Shown here: one piece after another, positions 47,501 to 62,500 of the stretch
How positions within the stretch are numbered: position 1 is the stretch's first letter
Layout of the letters: each line of letters opens with the position of its first letter
Assembly: GCA_009760855.2 (NCBI GenBank)
Contig: WPIO01000005.1
Location: 8,280,001 to 8,344,000, forward strand
Direction: 5' to 3'
Source: Cristatella mucedo
Taxonomy: Eukaryota > Bryozoa > Phylactolaemata > Cristatellidae
DNA: 64,000 nt
Notes under the pieces: generated by a model
The model's database searches: none
Seen by the model: the letters and a program-made list of their open reading frames with translations, nothing else
What the model was told of the DNA's origin: nothing
Translations under genes and position numbers: made by a program

Positions 47501-50500
47501 ACTGCGCACGGCATGACCAAGGGCAACAACGACATGCTTTTGTACAGTGCTCCAGTAGACTTTTCTGCTTACCTGTGCATGTTTGAGTATTACTAACCGG
47601 AGGTCTTTCTAAGCCGCGGCCAGCGGAGTTGTGTGCTTTTGCCTTAGAATGATAATTGTGCGCTTTTGCATGCTTACCCAAGCGTTATACATTGCTTTCC
47701 ATTGACTATTGGTTATTGCTGCTCTTTCAGCAACTTGTAAAGTGCATGTATAGAGACCAAGTTCTCGTAGGGCAACACGAAAAGACATTACTTTGTTAGT
47801 GTATATGTTTGACCTCTACTTTAGTTCTTGTATATTGGGGCATTTTCTCTCTTGATTTTTAAGGGAAATCTCTAGACGAGCTTATTAATTGTGGCTGTGC
47901 TTTACATGTTATATTACGTCTTCCCATCCCATAGCTGAATTGGAAAGGTTGATTGCTTTCCTTATTAGTCTGCTGTGCAACAGCTTGCAACGATGCTCAT
48001 CTGGGCATATGATCGATCATGTTATGTTTATTGGTGTTTTTTTGCAAGCAAACCTAGAAGTCTTGTCCATCTGACTCATTCTTAGACATCGTGATGCATT
48101 CTCCTGGTTTTTTCGTGGTTTTGCTGCTGGCAATTGTTTGTCACAGTACAGTCCTGTCATCAGCTGTCTGCTACGACTCTTATTTGCCACCTGTTGGCGG
48201 CATTCATGCTTCATCCAGTCATAGGTTGCAGTATCATGTAGCGGGGAGGTTAGAGCATTCGGAAGCATTCTTGGTGCGATTGCCGTTAGCTGACATCTCA
48301 TGGCGATTTTTTTTTATGCAGTTTTTCCTGTTATAGTACCGAGTCGCTTTTAAAATATCTGTTGCAGAAAACGCCCGAACCTTTCATCACGACCCATCTT
48401 GGTGCAGGGCAAGACGTAGCAATAACTGACTTTCGGTGGAATCCTGAAGAGAGTGATGTTTTTGCTGCCTCTCTGTCAAATGGATCACTCTTCGTAGCCA
48501 AATGCACTTTTCCTGGACATATTGACCTTAAGGAGTTGGCTCCTCAGTCAGTAGGAAGTTCTGCTCAACCGCATGGTGATGATATAACCTGCATTTGTTG
48601 GAGTCCAAAGGGGAAGCAGCTTGTTGCAGGCCGAGCTGACGGCTTACTCGTGCAGCTTAGCAAAACGCTGGAAGTCAAGGCTCGCGTGCCTGCACCACCT
48701 GGTATATCTAAGGGGGCAGGTATGTTTCCTCCACAGTCTTTAACTTTTCTTTGATAGGTCTCGTATGTAGATAGTCAGTGCTCAGATTTTGGATTGCTGA
48801 TCATGGTTGGACGATTTTTTTTAATTATCTGTACCCCACACATCTATTACTTTACATTAAAAAATCACAACTTGGCATGATTTTAAATCTTAAAAATGTT
48901 CTTGAACTAAAGGGTGCCACACTGATACCACAAGATAAAATGTGTGTTGTTCTGTTTGCAATGCAATATTAGAGAGTGTCGGCCACCCTTCGAAATGTCT
49001 TCCTCTGAATTATAATTCGTAGCATGTCCTGAGTTTGCATGAACTTGAAGTATGATGCCACCAAATATTATTTCGAAAAATCATGACTCAAAAGCTAAAT
49101 GTGCTCTAAAAACTAGGCAAAATGAGCTGTATTTGTGTTTTTAGCTCCTTGCAAGCAAACCTATTAAACACCATTTGCCTCTAATAGTACTTTGCGATTG
49201 GAATTCGTCCTTAGTATACTTCTAATAACCTGTGATGATTTGGCCCAGTGGTCAGGGTGCTTGCTCGACCAAGTTCAAGCTGAATGTATTTGTGGTTGGT
49301 ACTGGATTGTGCAGCTTCAGTTAGGTGAGGTTCGTCTGAGTCTGGCCTGTCATCACCCTCGACCAAACGAATAATGCTGCACCAATGAAATCATGACTTA
49401 TTATGAACACAAACAGTGGCTTGCCTAGTGTCTCTTATATTTCCCCTTTCTATCTAAGTTCTTACACTTGAGGTTCATAATATATTTGTGCTCTGTGTCG
49501 TGTTGGGCTCTTGCTTTTCAGGTCGCAAGACTGCTATCACCATCCCGTGCTATGTCTTTGTTATTATGGTTAAGTCAATCCACATAGGCTGAGGGTCTGA
49601 ACAAATTCTGTACAAGTTACCGTGGTGAGTCTGAACTGGGTGGGTCTTCATTTAAACATGCTTGTAGCCGGAGAATGGCTAGTACATTAGTGTCCGAAGT
49701 CACCGGTAGTAGGCTTGGCTCACGAGGCCGACAATACATTCTTGCTTTTTGAGGGCTTCGATATTTCGTAAGGATATTATGGGTCAATAAACTCAATATG
49801 TATAGGTTCAGTCACATTGTTTTTTCCACATTTTTACTTGGGCCAAACTGGTATAAATCAATTTGGTGCTGACACAGCTTAAGACAGAAAATAGCATTAC
49901 GTGGCATGCTAAGCTGAAACTCAAGCTTGAAAAGAAATTTACTACTTTGCTTTTTGGGCCAGCAGACTGAAGTTGGTGTGGAGACTACATGTTACCCATC
50001 TACTGCAGGGGGGGGGGCGACACTCGGTCGACTAGGAGGAACTGTGCACCCATTAGTTCATGCATTCATCAAGGACTTTTTTTTTTAAATGACGAATACA
50101 GTTGACTGGTATCTGCAGCTGCAGGTAGTGCCTTAGCAACAAACTTATCTTTGCAACTCTAATGGTGTTGCCTTCCGAGATGGATGGTAACGTGAGGTTT
50201 ATTATCATGCCTAAATAATATAGGTAGTAGAGTTCCTACTGTTTTTCAACTCTTTCCTGATCTTGATTTGGATTGTTTCTAACCATACATTCTCTTTAAA
50301 TTGGCACACTATTTCATAAAGTAATACATTACATACACAGATTACTTGTAATGAAAAATATTCAGACATACCTTCATATTGTTCAACTGTCGAACCTTTG
50401 TAAAGGCTCTTCTGCTGCTATATAAATGAGACTATTGAATCAAATAAGCATTTTGCTCTCTCGCCCCGTCACAGCATGAATGCTGAGAACAATGACGCAC

Positions 50501-53500
50501 TGCAAGTGCCACAATAATAATAGTAATAATGCACTTGATAAAGCGCCCTCAGAGAACTCAATCTCTTTCTAGGCGCTTTACATTTGCTGCAAAGGGAAAT
50601 GCAATTGAATGGTGAGTAATATCATGCTTGATAAACAAACAAAATGAATAACATGGTTAGGGGTGACTTGCACAGTGTCAGCACGCATAAGCAAATGAAG
50701 GACGAATCACAGTGACCCACTAAATGCTGTCCTAAATATGTGTTGTTGTTTTTTATCATCGATTAGTTTTAGAAAATTTGCTGCCATTCATGTACGGATG
50801 TCAGCAATACGTGCAGCAAGTGAGTTGAGAGAATTCGAGGTGCTCGAAGGCTGGGACGGATCAAAGCAAACGTACAACTGAGTGTCATCCACATAGAAGT
50901 GAAAGCCTAGATTGTGCTTGGCAATCACATCAGCAAGAGGGGGAGTATAAAGCGTGAAAAGAACCAGACCTAGCACGGAGCCCTGAGGTACCCCATATTT
51001 CAGAGGTACCTCGGCTGATCTTTGTCCATTCACGTCAATACTCTGGAGTCTCCCACTGAGAAAGTGTTGCCTTGTCATTTGCAATACCGCAGCAACCGGA
51101 GAGAAATGGGTCTATGCTTGCCACCTGCAGCCTCTAAGCAGGGCTTGCAGAGCCCTGCCTTTCAACCGAGCTACTAAATGATCTTCCGAAGCTTATTGGT
51201 TGCCTTGTACCAAAGCCAGACGGCAACTGCTTGACGCGATTCATTGACCCAGCCTTTGGCTGCCTAGTCTCCACCAATTGCTAGTCGGTTCACGGGCAGC
51301 CGCTTTGATTATGAGTGTCTTGCCATCCTAGGAGGCCTCATCAGCCAGGAACTAGTGGGGGCTTGCCTATGGCAGCATGTTAAAGAAGCACAGCTACACC
51401 TTCACCTCAAAGTTCGACTGCAGCACCACCGTTGTAGTATCCCACTGAGCCAGTATCAGTCAAGCGCTCTGGGATTTGCTAAGTTCTTGGTCCGAACATA
51501 TAGCAGTAGGGTCCCTGTTCATCTCCATTGGAATTAAATTCATGCAAATGAAGCATGTGGCATCCTCTCTGCAGTCTTTTTATGTGCAGGCATTTGTTGT
51601 AGGATATATGAAGCTAGCCAAGTACCGAGTGCTTGGTGTTACTAACAACTGAGGGTCTGTGTGAGTCCCGCTAGCAGATGGTAGGATTCTGCCGGTCAAT
51701 TGATAGGAATGATAACCCAGGTGGTCAGCAATGCTAATGTGCTGATTGGAGAGGAAACAGCAGCCTGAACGGTGCTCCAAACAAAGCTATCAGACGGCAC
51801 ATTACACCACTTCTGTATGATTGTCACTAGCACCCTATCAAGAATCAAATCAACTTTAAGATCCTCTTTTTTGCCACGTGTCCTTTCAGTCACTTACACA
51901 AGCCAATGTAATGTATCTCTGTCTGTAACTCCACAAAGCCATAAAGACTATGTGGGTCTGTCTGTAACTCCACAAAGCCATAAAGACTATGTGGGTGTTA
52001 TACAGGAGAGTTTTGTCTAGCGCACTCACAGCCAAAGTGGCTTTCGGTATGCATTCGGTAGCCAACAGACTTAGTCTCATGCAGCAAAGAGAAAGAGGGA
52101 GGCATAGCAGAGCCTACTGTCTAACATCATTGCTGTTCCAATATGCTCTCGCACTCCAGTAATTTCACTGTCCTTGTACTAAATAGAAATCTTTTTGGTT
52201 ATCAGGCCTTCAGTTCATGTGCACCAAAAGTCGGGAACTTGCTTTTGGCATCTGTCACCTGCATTGACTCGGCATCATTTAAGACTCAGCTTAAGACGCA
52301 TCTGTTCGGCTCAGTTTCTCTGTACCCCAATGAACTTTTGTTTTCGTGTGCGCTGTGGGTACTTTTACATAATTCGGTGCACGTTACTAACCTTGGATCC
52401 TGCTAACCAGTTTTCCCGAGGGTCATCTTGTTTGTTTTTGCATGCTTGTTTTCACCGTGATACATTGTTTGTCAACTTACGGTTATTGCTTCTCTTGCAG
52501 CTAGTTTTAAAGCGCCTGGATAGAGGTTTGATTCTCTTAAGATGCCATGTAAACGACTTATTATTAAGGCTGTAGTAATGTTGTGATGAATCACCACTTG
52601 TGAATAAGACCGTAAGAGTTGCATTGTTGCCAGCTACTTATATGGCAGTTTAGCTGCAGCTAAATAATACTAATAATAATTCATTTGTATAGTGCCCCAA
52701 GTGAACTTAATCTCTATTCAGGCACTTCACATATGCCTCGGTGCTCGAGCCCACGACATCAGCAAGACCTTGGTTGGGGCGAGCACCTTATCCGCTGGAC
52801 CAAACCAGCTAGAATGCTAGGAAAGAGGTTTTCTTACTGAATAGCTGGTAGCCTCCTTTTAGCCCCTTCAGCTAGCATTTCAGCATTAGCAGATTTAATT
52901 TTACTTTTAGTTTTGTAGACATTTCTTGGGTATGGTTTCGGAATGCCAGAGAAAAAGTACTTTTCTGAATGAGTTCCAAGGCTGAGCCAATGCTGCGTTG
53001 TCTCCCACCTGAATATTTGAAAAGGCTCAATGCTTGCTGGCTATATGTATCTGAGCCACGTTAACTATGGCAACAGCAGAATATGTGAGATCAATGTATA
53101 TTACATCAGCCTTGCTAGGTGTAGTGGCATTGGCTGATTAGAAATGATGACGTTCTTATTCCAACTGGGTAATAGTTGCAGTCGCTTTGCAAACGATGCC
53201 CACTGCCAGATGATGGCGTTACATGTCTATCTCCAGATGTGTCAGGGAAGCCCGTGTTCAGCTGTGGTATGCTCGAATAGTGCTAATGAGACTGATTGCT
53301 GGTTAACTGAGAGCAAATGAGCCCTTTTTATCTGCCTGGAAATTAATTACATGTCATCCACAGTGCTGGATGTTCCAGAGCTCACTTGCTTTGTACCCCC
53401 TGGTATGATTGTACTGTTGGATATTCTCATTGTAGCCCTCTCTGTGTTGTGGCAGTCTACCTATGTCTTCTTTGTCAGCTATGGTGAACTTAACGAGACA

Positions 53501-56500
53501 GCCGGTGACGTTCAGCCGACCATGGTCGGTGTGTATCTAGCTGTAAGTGCTATTTTATCTTAGGTTTTCTATAATTGTTGATATATGTGTCTATCTGTGC
53601 ATCTGTATTTCATTATTTGCCAATCTTGTATTGCAGAAAGACGGACAGGTGACAGCCTACCACAATTATGGTGACTTGTGTTTTGGCTCGTCAGATACTG
53701 ACCAGCAATGTGGCTACTATATGGTTCAGATACCAAAGTGGTGAGCAAATCATGTCTGGAGCTGTGTAACTGCTATAGGCAATTATGTCACCAGCATTTT
53801 TAGAATAAGTGCATTCTGGCTTTTTTATAGGGATATTATCTTGGCCTTGTCAGCTACATCCATCAGCAGCTGTGTCCTTGGAAAGGTTTCAGCCGAACAG
53901 GTATTGGAGTGGCTCGTGTGTTGGTTTATCTTGATTAATTTATTAAGTTATTTTGCCTTGTTACATCTTAGCCTGATGTGTGCCACAATGCAACGAATTT
54001 TAGCCGTGGCCGTGGCAACCATGGACGCTTGACGATTCCGGCCAGATTGCAATGCCACTTCAGCAATCGGATGATAATGACAGCTTCCCTCGTGGCTTAG
54101 CACTAACTCTTACTGCACAAAATGAAGTTCCCGGCCAAGGTAGGATCGTGTATGGTTGCTCTTCTAGTTTTCACTGTGGAAACATATTATATTATTTGCT
54201 ATTTAGCGAAATTCATTTTATGCCTGTACATGCAACTATTATTTTTTCTAGGCCCAGGACTGTCATATCCTGCTAGTCCGGTTGTATTTGTCCTTAGTAC
54301 TGAGGGGCTGCTCATGCCGTACCATGTTATCAACAGCTTGCCTGCTTCATCCTCAATCACCAAGCCACCCGAACAGCTGTCCTCTGCTGGGATAGAGTTT
54401 GTGAATTCTCCGCCGACTACAGGAACTGCTGATCGTGCTACTGTTGCTGCCTCTGCATATCCTGGAATTTCGCTACTACAATCAGCCAGTGGTGGTGTGC
54501 TGAGTAATAAACCAGCCAGATTGCCTGATTTTTTTGGTAGTAGCTCAGGTCAAGGCATGGGATCAATGCCACACAATAGTGCATATCCATCCTTGGGTGA
54601 GTCAACTGCTGCTGTGCCAGTGAGTACTTTAAAACCACAGTTGATTCCACCAGTGGTGTCACAATCACAGCAAGTCCCACCTGCTTACAACGAAGCTCCT
54701 TCGGGTATGCTTACTTTCTCGAAGACCCCCATGGGAGTGCCAGCACTCAATAAGCCACCAGCTGAGAGTGGGCTGACGCAGCATGTTCAACTCGAGCAGA
54801 AAACGTCATCAACTGCCTCAATGCCTGCACCTACCTCATCTTTGCCTGCACGGTCCATTGAACTGGAGCCCAAGAGTGTGACAACTGATAGTTTGTATTC
54901 AAGAGCAATTCAGGAAGAAGTAAGTGCTACATTTTATGCGTTTAATGAACATTGTTGAAGTATGCCTATTCTGGATCCCTTGATTATTGCTCTGCACCAT
55001 GTGATTTTTCGCAGGTAACTAATTTTGCGAAAGAAGTAGCAGCACTGCGGATGTCATGCCAAAGGAATCAAAATGTTAGTGATATTGTCGGTTCAAAAGA
55101 AGAGTTTATTGCCCTTAGTAAGCAACTTGGTGAACTGACCGAAGATGGAAGAAACATTATGGCAACTGTCCAGGTAAATAAATACTAGCTGATTTAACAC
55201 CCTCTTTTGTATAGCGACAGAAGAGCCTTGACGGCTATCACCGCCGCTTGCAGTGGCAATAAAGGATTGCCATCCCTGGATTCGAACCCGCGACTTCGGA
55301 ACCGAGGTCGTGAAAAGCAACCGCCTTATGTAGTATGCCATCACGGCATCACAGATATATTTTTCTACTTGTAGCATAGCTGTGGTCCCTGGGGTAAAGT
55401 GGCTGGTTCTGATCATACAAGGATTTAACGAATACCTTACTGCCTTTGATTTCTCATTAATTAGAGGTTGTTTGTTCGTTCACATATTTGTCTAGGCTTG
55501 CTAGTCTGTAGAGCTCCGTACTTCTGCTAGTATTTCAAGACCCAGGTCTTAGGTTTGAGTTCTTCTACAGGCTTTATTGCCTGCTGCAGGTGGGTGATGG
55601 CCTGGCTCCTCTGCTGCTGCATAAGTGAAGCTGTGGATCAGACGATTGTTGCTTCTTTTTTTTTTACTGATCTGTATGCTTCCTAATACATTATTGGGAC
55701 ATCTCCCTTCTCTAAGGTATGCTCACAGCATGGCTAGTGTCTCGGGTTATCATTGTCACTGTTTTGTGTTAAGCATAAATGTTGTTTGAACTCATGGCAA
55801 CCTTATGATGTAGTAGGCAGCCTTACCTCCGTAAAGCCTCTAAAGAAAATGTTGAGTTAAAGTCTGTGAATATTAGCCCATAAACTGAGTACGGCCAAAA
55901 CTTGGTTTTAAATGCTTCTCTGGATAAGGGTTTTTCAAAGGCTTTTAAATCTGCGATCGTTCGACCGATACTTGGTCCGAATTGATTTAAGAGTTCCTAC
56001 CAAACGATTGCTCAGTCACCCTTCTTGTTTTTCAAAGGTTCTTGAAAGACTGTCTCTGAGCTGCTTGCATAACACACTGACTAATAAATTTTCAGAAAAT
56101 TTTCGGTCTGGATTCAGCGACACTACGAAAAAATTGCTCTCAATTAGACCAACAAGATTCTGAGCACCAGCAGTGATAATAGTGTCGCTCCCCTGGTTCT
56201 GTTTGATCTGTCAACAGTGTTTGACACTACTAATCACAATATCATAATTGAGTGATTGAGCACCGCGATCAGCCTAGCAGACAAGTTGCTAGAGTAGTTC
56301 AAATCCAAACTTATGCGGTCGTGTTCAATCAATGTCGTGGGGTGGTCATAGCTTATCCATGAGACCGGTCACCTGTAGAGTTCCACTGAGGTCTGTTCTA
56401 GGTTCTTTGCTGTTCTCCATTTATACCGAGCCCCTGTGAAAATTGGCTTCGCGCTCATGGGATCAGCTATCACTTCTTCACATTTTGATAACTTGTCTGC

Positions 56501-59500
56501 TGGCTTCAGTGCCGAATTTCGTGCACTAACTGACTCATTTTCTCATGTGCTTAACCCTACTCATACCAAAGGTCTCACATGCGATGCGATCAAATATACT
56601 CCTACAAGTTGATGCTATCATCCCCTATTTAAACCAAATTCTGCTTATCTGACCACGTGCAGATCTCATCCAGTCAATAATCTATGCCCTCCATTGCATC
56701 TAAAGTCACTGTGAAATCGCACAACCTCAAGACCCTTGACATCGATGCTGTCTGCTAGCAAATGTCTCCTTTGCCCCTGCTGCTCTATCCCCCTTCCGAC
56801 CTTTCATCATTGGTAGAATGCTACAAAACGATGCTAGTTACCCCCCCCCCCCCCCCCGCTCTCAGCCAGATGTCCTGTGGTTTACTGCAGACATTTAAAC
56901 TAGTTCTGCTAAGCAAAAGCTTAGAATAGCTTAGTATACACTAGATCAAGACTGACTGTCCATCGACTGACATACAAGGACTACTGTAGATCATACCAAT
57001 CGATCCTAGCTAAGGCCAAGTCTAGCTTTTATAATAATATTGTTTAATCACAGTTGCTCCATTCAAAAATGCTTATGTCTGCAATCAAGCATTTCTGTAA
57101 CTGCTCCCATGTTGGCTCCTTACCCAGTTATCCTAGTGGTGATCTAGCTGATCGCTTCCCCAACTTATTTTTCAGCAAGATAGACAAGATCAGAGAGTCC
57201 ATTCCAATGGTAGAAGCATCTTCTGGACTCCTGACCCTCAATAACAACCCCTCAGAGCACCCGTCCCTCAATTCCGTGCAGCACCTGAATGTCTACATTC
57301 AATTATTGAGTTAGTTATGGACAAACCAAGTGTGGTTCAGAAAAGGGGAAAACCTGCCGCTCAAAATCGGCTCTGCCAGCATATATCCTGAAGAATCTGT
57401 ACGTAATCTAGGTGTCTTGTTCCAAAGTGACCTTTCATTAGACGACCACATCAGCTCCACCATCAAGTCTGCCTGCATTCAGGTACATATCATTGCAAAA
57501 ATTCGGGCTTGCTTGGACAGGGATACTGCATCAAAAATGGTCTATGAATTTGTAACATCTCGTCTCGATTTCTGTAAGTCCCTGCTTGCTGGTTTACTGG
57601 TGTGCAATCAGGTGCTTACAGTTGGTGCAAAACTCTGCAGCCAGGCTTGTCTGTCGTGAGCGTCGCAGTTGTCGCATGACAGCTTCTTGCTGACCTGCAC
57701 TGGCTCCCAATCTAGCAGACTCTCCCATCATGCTAGGCATCTTACCACCCGCTTTTCCTAATCAAGTCATTTGGCTACACCTCGCACGAACCTCAAACCT
57801 TTAGAGACCATACTTTTAGTGTGCATGCTCTCAAAGCCTGGAGCTCACTTCCGACTGCCGTCACGACCTCCATGAATTGATATTTAAAAAAAAGCTAAAA
57901 ACTCGTCTATTTGTCACAGCATTTAGTGGGTCCTCGTGGTTCGTCCTTTGTGTGCATATGTGTGCTGACACTATGCATGTTGCCAATAATCCTTTTGCAT
58001 GCTTACCCTTTGTATCTCATTACTCATACTATCCTTGTTGACATTGTTCATGCTATTGCTAACCTTTTGATCACGCTTTTTTAACAGCATCTGTAGAGTG
58101 CCCAGAAAGGGATGAAGTTCCCTGAAGGCGAAATACAAATGTATTATTGGTATTATTATTATTGGACTAACTTGCAAATCTAGCTACAACATGTTCTGCC
58201 ATAGTTGTAAAAGTAAATTGAATTTATTTTTCACAGTTTTTGTGGGGCAGGCTTGTATTTTCACCCTGACGTTGACACCAACGAAGACTTTTTTCCGGAC
58301 GGAGCATGTTTAGATTTACTATGTCCGGACGATTTATTCATGGACTGTTCATCTCGGACGATTCATCCTGAGGACTTTTCATCCCCGAACGATTCATTCA
58401 GAAGAGTATTTAAACTTTTTAACATTACTGAAGGACTACACTGGAAACATTGTTAAAACAAATACCTTTAATTAGGGTTTAGGGTTTCTTGTCGGCATGA
58501 ACAGTCAGTGGATGAATAGCTAAGAATGAATCGTATGCGGATGAAACGTCCTCTGGATGAATCGTCCGGGATGAATTTGGTCCAATCTCAGCAAGAGTAT
58601 TAATGTGAATGAGAAAAGATCATCCAAGGAAGCACTGAAGTATGGGATACGACCGGGTTCTGGGCTTGGTCTGCTTCTCGTCAGAGATTATACTCTCCTT
58701 GTTGCCGATATGATCGCTAAGCATAATTTAGGCTTTCACTCCTATGCAGATGACACTCAGTAGTACCTTTGCTTTTATCCCTCGCTGCTCTCTAGCTCGA
58801 CGAACTCTATCAGCTCATTTCCTGAATGTTTTGTTGGCATCTGAACATTATTTATTGCAGCAAACCTTCTTTAGTTAAATGACGATAACACAGGTTTACT
58901 AGTTATGGGCAAACCAAGCGTGACTCATAAATTGATAATCTTAACACTCCAAATCGTATCTTGTGTTTGATCTGCACGAAATCGTGGTATCCTGTTCCGA
59001 AGTGACCTTAATTGGTCACTTGGGAACAGGACACCGAGATTAAGTTCTCTCAGGGTGTTCTTAAAACGATTTTTACTACTACTGCTTGCCTGCACAGTCA
59101 CTTAGCGGCAAAGTGATTTGAGGATATTTACGTATGACCCAATAGATAACTCCTTATTTAAGGAAAAACTTTGCTCTCGACCTGCTTGTGCCTTGGGTAT
59201 ATCTTGTGACAGCCTTTGAAGCGATGGGTAGTGCAGATGTAAATGTTCGACAAATGCTCGGTTGTAAAATGTATGTAACCAAAGCAGAGTTGACATGCTC
59301 GACAGAGCTTAGGATTGTGCCCATGGCAACAATGCACGAAAAATGAACCCGCTTCACGAAGAATGCTGAACATCAACACCGGGAATGACAAAATCGGCGG
59401 TCGACTAACTGTTGAGTCATGAAATACCAAACAGGAGCAAATCGTTCTTGATAAGTGAGTGTACTGCGTTTGTGTACATGTCGTCAACTTTTACGTAGCC

Positions 59501-62500
59501 AGCTTCATCGAAAAGCAGAGCAGAAGCTATGGGTGCATCTATACGTGTGCAAGGACTCGTTAGCTAGTATACGTTGATGAATTTATTGACTGTGTTGTTT
59601 CTTTTGTCATTGTTTATGTATATTGTGGCGTTTATGTCGTGATGTGGTGTCAGCAGCCAATAGAAATTTCAAGCCAATAGAAATCTCAGCCAATTGAACT
59701 TGATGTTTGAAGCATGTCGTGTATTGTAGAGCTGTGCTACCGATGTGCATGAATTGAAACTGAAGGTTCTGGAGACATTTACACTTCTCGAGCAATGCCG
59801 ATCACTGCAGAGATGTTACAATCATCCGGAATATCAAGATCTTTTGAAGTCTCGCCCTCTTGACCACCTTCTAAAATCTAAATCACAGGTGTGTTGTGCA
59901 CTATTGCTCCTTCTTTAGCCCTTTTTACTGACGCATTGTATGGTAACCGTGCTAGTTGTGAATCTATTACTCCTCTTGATGTGGCTATTATAGACACTTC
60001 GTCCTCTTCGTTATGTGCTCTGTTGAAACTGCGTAATTTAGAACCAAGGCTTAGAGAAAGTCTGATCACGAGATTGCTAGCTGAGTCTGTCCAGACTGAG
60101 TTCTGATGCTTGGACAGCCTGCCACGGAAGAGCTCCCAATACCGATGACACAGTTGCAAAAGGTGATGCAGCGTGAATAAGTTGATGCCTGAAAATATAG
60201 GTACTTAACTAGACACTATAAATGCTAGGATATGCAATCAATCTGAAAGACAATATGAAGCCAGCCAAAAAAAACTAGGGACATTTAGGCTGGCATGGCG
60301 AAATTTGCATTGCTTTCACCTTGCAGAATAAGGGGAAATTTGAAGTATCTGTAGATTAATCAGATTAATGCTTGCAATTATGAAAAGTTTTGTTTTTGAG
60401 ATATTAATCTTCCCCATAACTGTCTGAATATGGTATCAGTTTTATAATATCGATCATCGGTAGCTTCCCTCATGGCCTTCTTGACTGGTTCTTTTTGTAG
60501 GCCATGTGTATCTTGAACTGATCCGATATTTAACCTTGAAGCATAGGTAACTGGATATCTTTTGGCATTGCTCAGTGTGACCCACTGGCAGCCTCGTCAT
60601 CCTGCTGGTCTTCTACCGGCAGTATAACCATCAACATGGTACTGGCTCTTGCTAATTCCCCTGTCGACCAGCCTATATCACATATTTTTCAGGAGGCTTG
60701 AGTTGTGGGTTTGCATCATCACACCCTCTGATGTGTCTCTGACCCTGACTGCCTTGTTTCCAATGCTAGCATAAGCATTTTTGTGTGAAACTGTTTGCTT
60801 GTAAGCAGGCTGTGACACAATTTTTCTTTTCTCAGGTTACTGATCTACTCACCTAATGTGTCCTTACTGTGCTTAGTCGAGAAGCCAGACAGCAGAAGCA
60901 GCATGCCTGCATACTGTCTGTCGTCGTGTTTTAGGAGGTGGAGAGGCTTTACCGCAGCGTGCAGCAGAGCCTGGATGACCTCTCCCAACGCATTGACGAT
61001 GACTGGGCCAATGTAGTTCAGCAGCAGCAGCTGCAGCGTCTGACACCCGGCAGAAGTGGCAGGTCCCCTGGCCGAGTCGGTGCCAGTCCTGCCCGAGCAC
61101 GGTTGCACCCCTCTGGCTCGGGATTGCGTGCCCTTGACTGCAACGACAAAATTTACTCGGCAACGAAGACTACAGAGCTCATTCTGCACTCTCAGGAGCT
61201 GCTTGCCGATGAGCTGACAAAGCGTCTGAAAGCGCTACACTTGGGTACTCCGTGCAGTGGCAGTGGTGCCACTTTTGTTCACAGGCAAGTCTGCTTTGAG
61301 GTCTCTTCTGAAGGATAACTTGTAAGGCAATCAAGAGTGAAAAATTGATATGGTTCTTGCTACTTTTTTTTTACACGTTGCAGCCGTCACGAACATGGTG
61401 ACCTATCGACAGAAGTATGTGCTGGTGGCAATGTCTCCAAAGCAAGCTTTGCTGCCGGTGGTGGTGAACCGGAAGCACCTTCGGGCAGCAGACCTCGCCG
61501 TCTGACGCCAGCAGCAAATGCCCTTTTGTGCCGCTATCTCGGCTCAAGGAAGGCTACAGACTCAGTGGCAGCAAAGCCTGCGAGTTTATCACTGTCAAAA
61601 GTAATTGCTGCCGAAAAGTTAAAGCAACAATTGACTTTGCTTCAACACACTTCTGGAAGTCTGCCAACAAGTAGGTTTAATTATGAATGTTGTGTTCTAT
61701 GCAGTAGCTACATACATGAATGTTGTGTTCTATGCAGTAGCTACATACTAGCATATACTTGGCGATATAGGTCTTCTTTTTTACTTTGCTAAAGCAAAAG
61801 CCTATATTGTTTTATTACATACAATTGCTAGCCTATGTGCTTTATTGATGTTGAGATTGTGATGCAAGAATGCACACCCCAGCTTATCACAGTGCTACGC
61901 CTAAATGTTGCCTGCTGGTACTAGGCTGGGGCGGGCTCCTCCCGACCATGTCTACCTATCGGAACGCAGCATTCCTGCTGCACGAGCCAAGACGCTAGCC
62001 AATCAAAGAGCAACTTGGTTTGAGTTCAGTTGCGTCTGAATGCTCCAAGTCGTTGCTGTTTTGGAAGACGCACACACTCAGACTCACACTCACACACACG
62101 CTTCGCAACATTGTGACGTGTTCGGAGTAAATTTATATGTGGCGACCAGCATTTGAGATTTTAATCATGTCCCTTAGGCTGGGATTCAGTATAGTTGCCA
62201 GTCACCGAACCTCCAGCTCCTTTGGTCTATAAATGTTGAGATCGTCATTTGAGAGCACGTACCCCAGCCTAAGGCAGTGCTGCACCTAAATGTTGTTGTC
62301 TGCCAGTACTAGGCTGGGACCCCCTCCCGACCTTCGCTAGCCATTAGGAATGCAGCATTCATGCTGCTAGGTGCGAGTAAAAACCGTAGCCAATCAGAGC
62401 GAGCGTTCCTGAGCTGCAGACGATGGAAGTTCCGGTTAGCATTAACGTCTGCAATTGAGTTGACTGGTTAAACTTAATTGAGCTCGGTTGTGTCAGAGTA

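Noticed and set aside
59102-59487. - strand Cys/His-rich frame (KLCRACQLCFGYIHF, THRFKGCHKI) suggesting a zinc-binding B-box-like domain
   Set aside because: Spacing does not fit a B-box well, no phase-matching neighbour exon was found, and it lies inside a NUP214 intron.
59891-60106. + strand 71-codon frame immediately after NUP214 exon 11
   Set aside because: Not in phase with exon 11 without a stop, and exon 11 to exon 12 joins cleanly without it.
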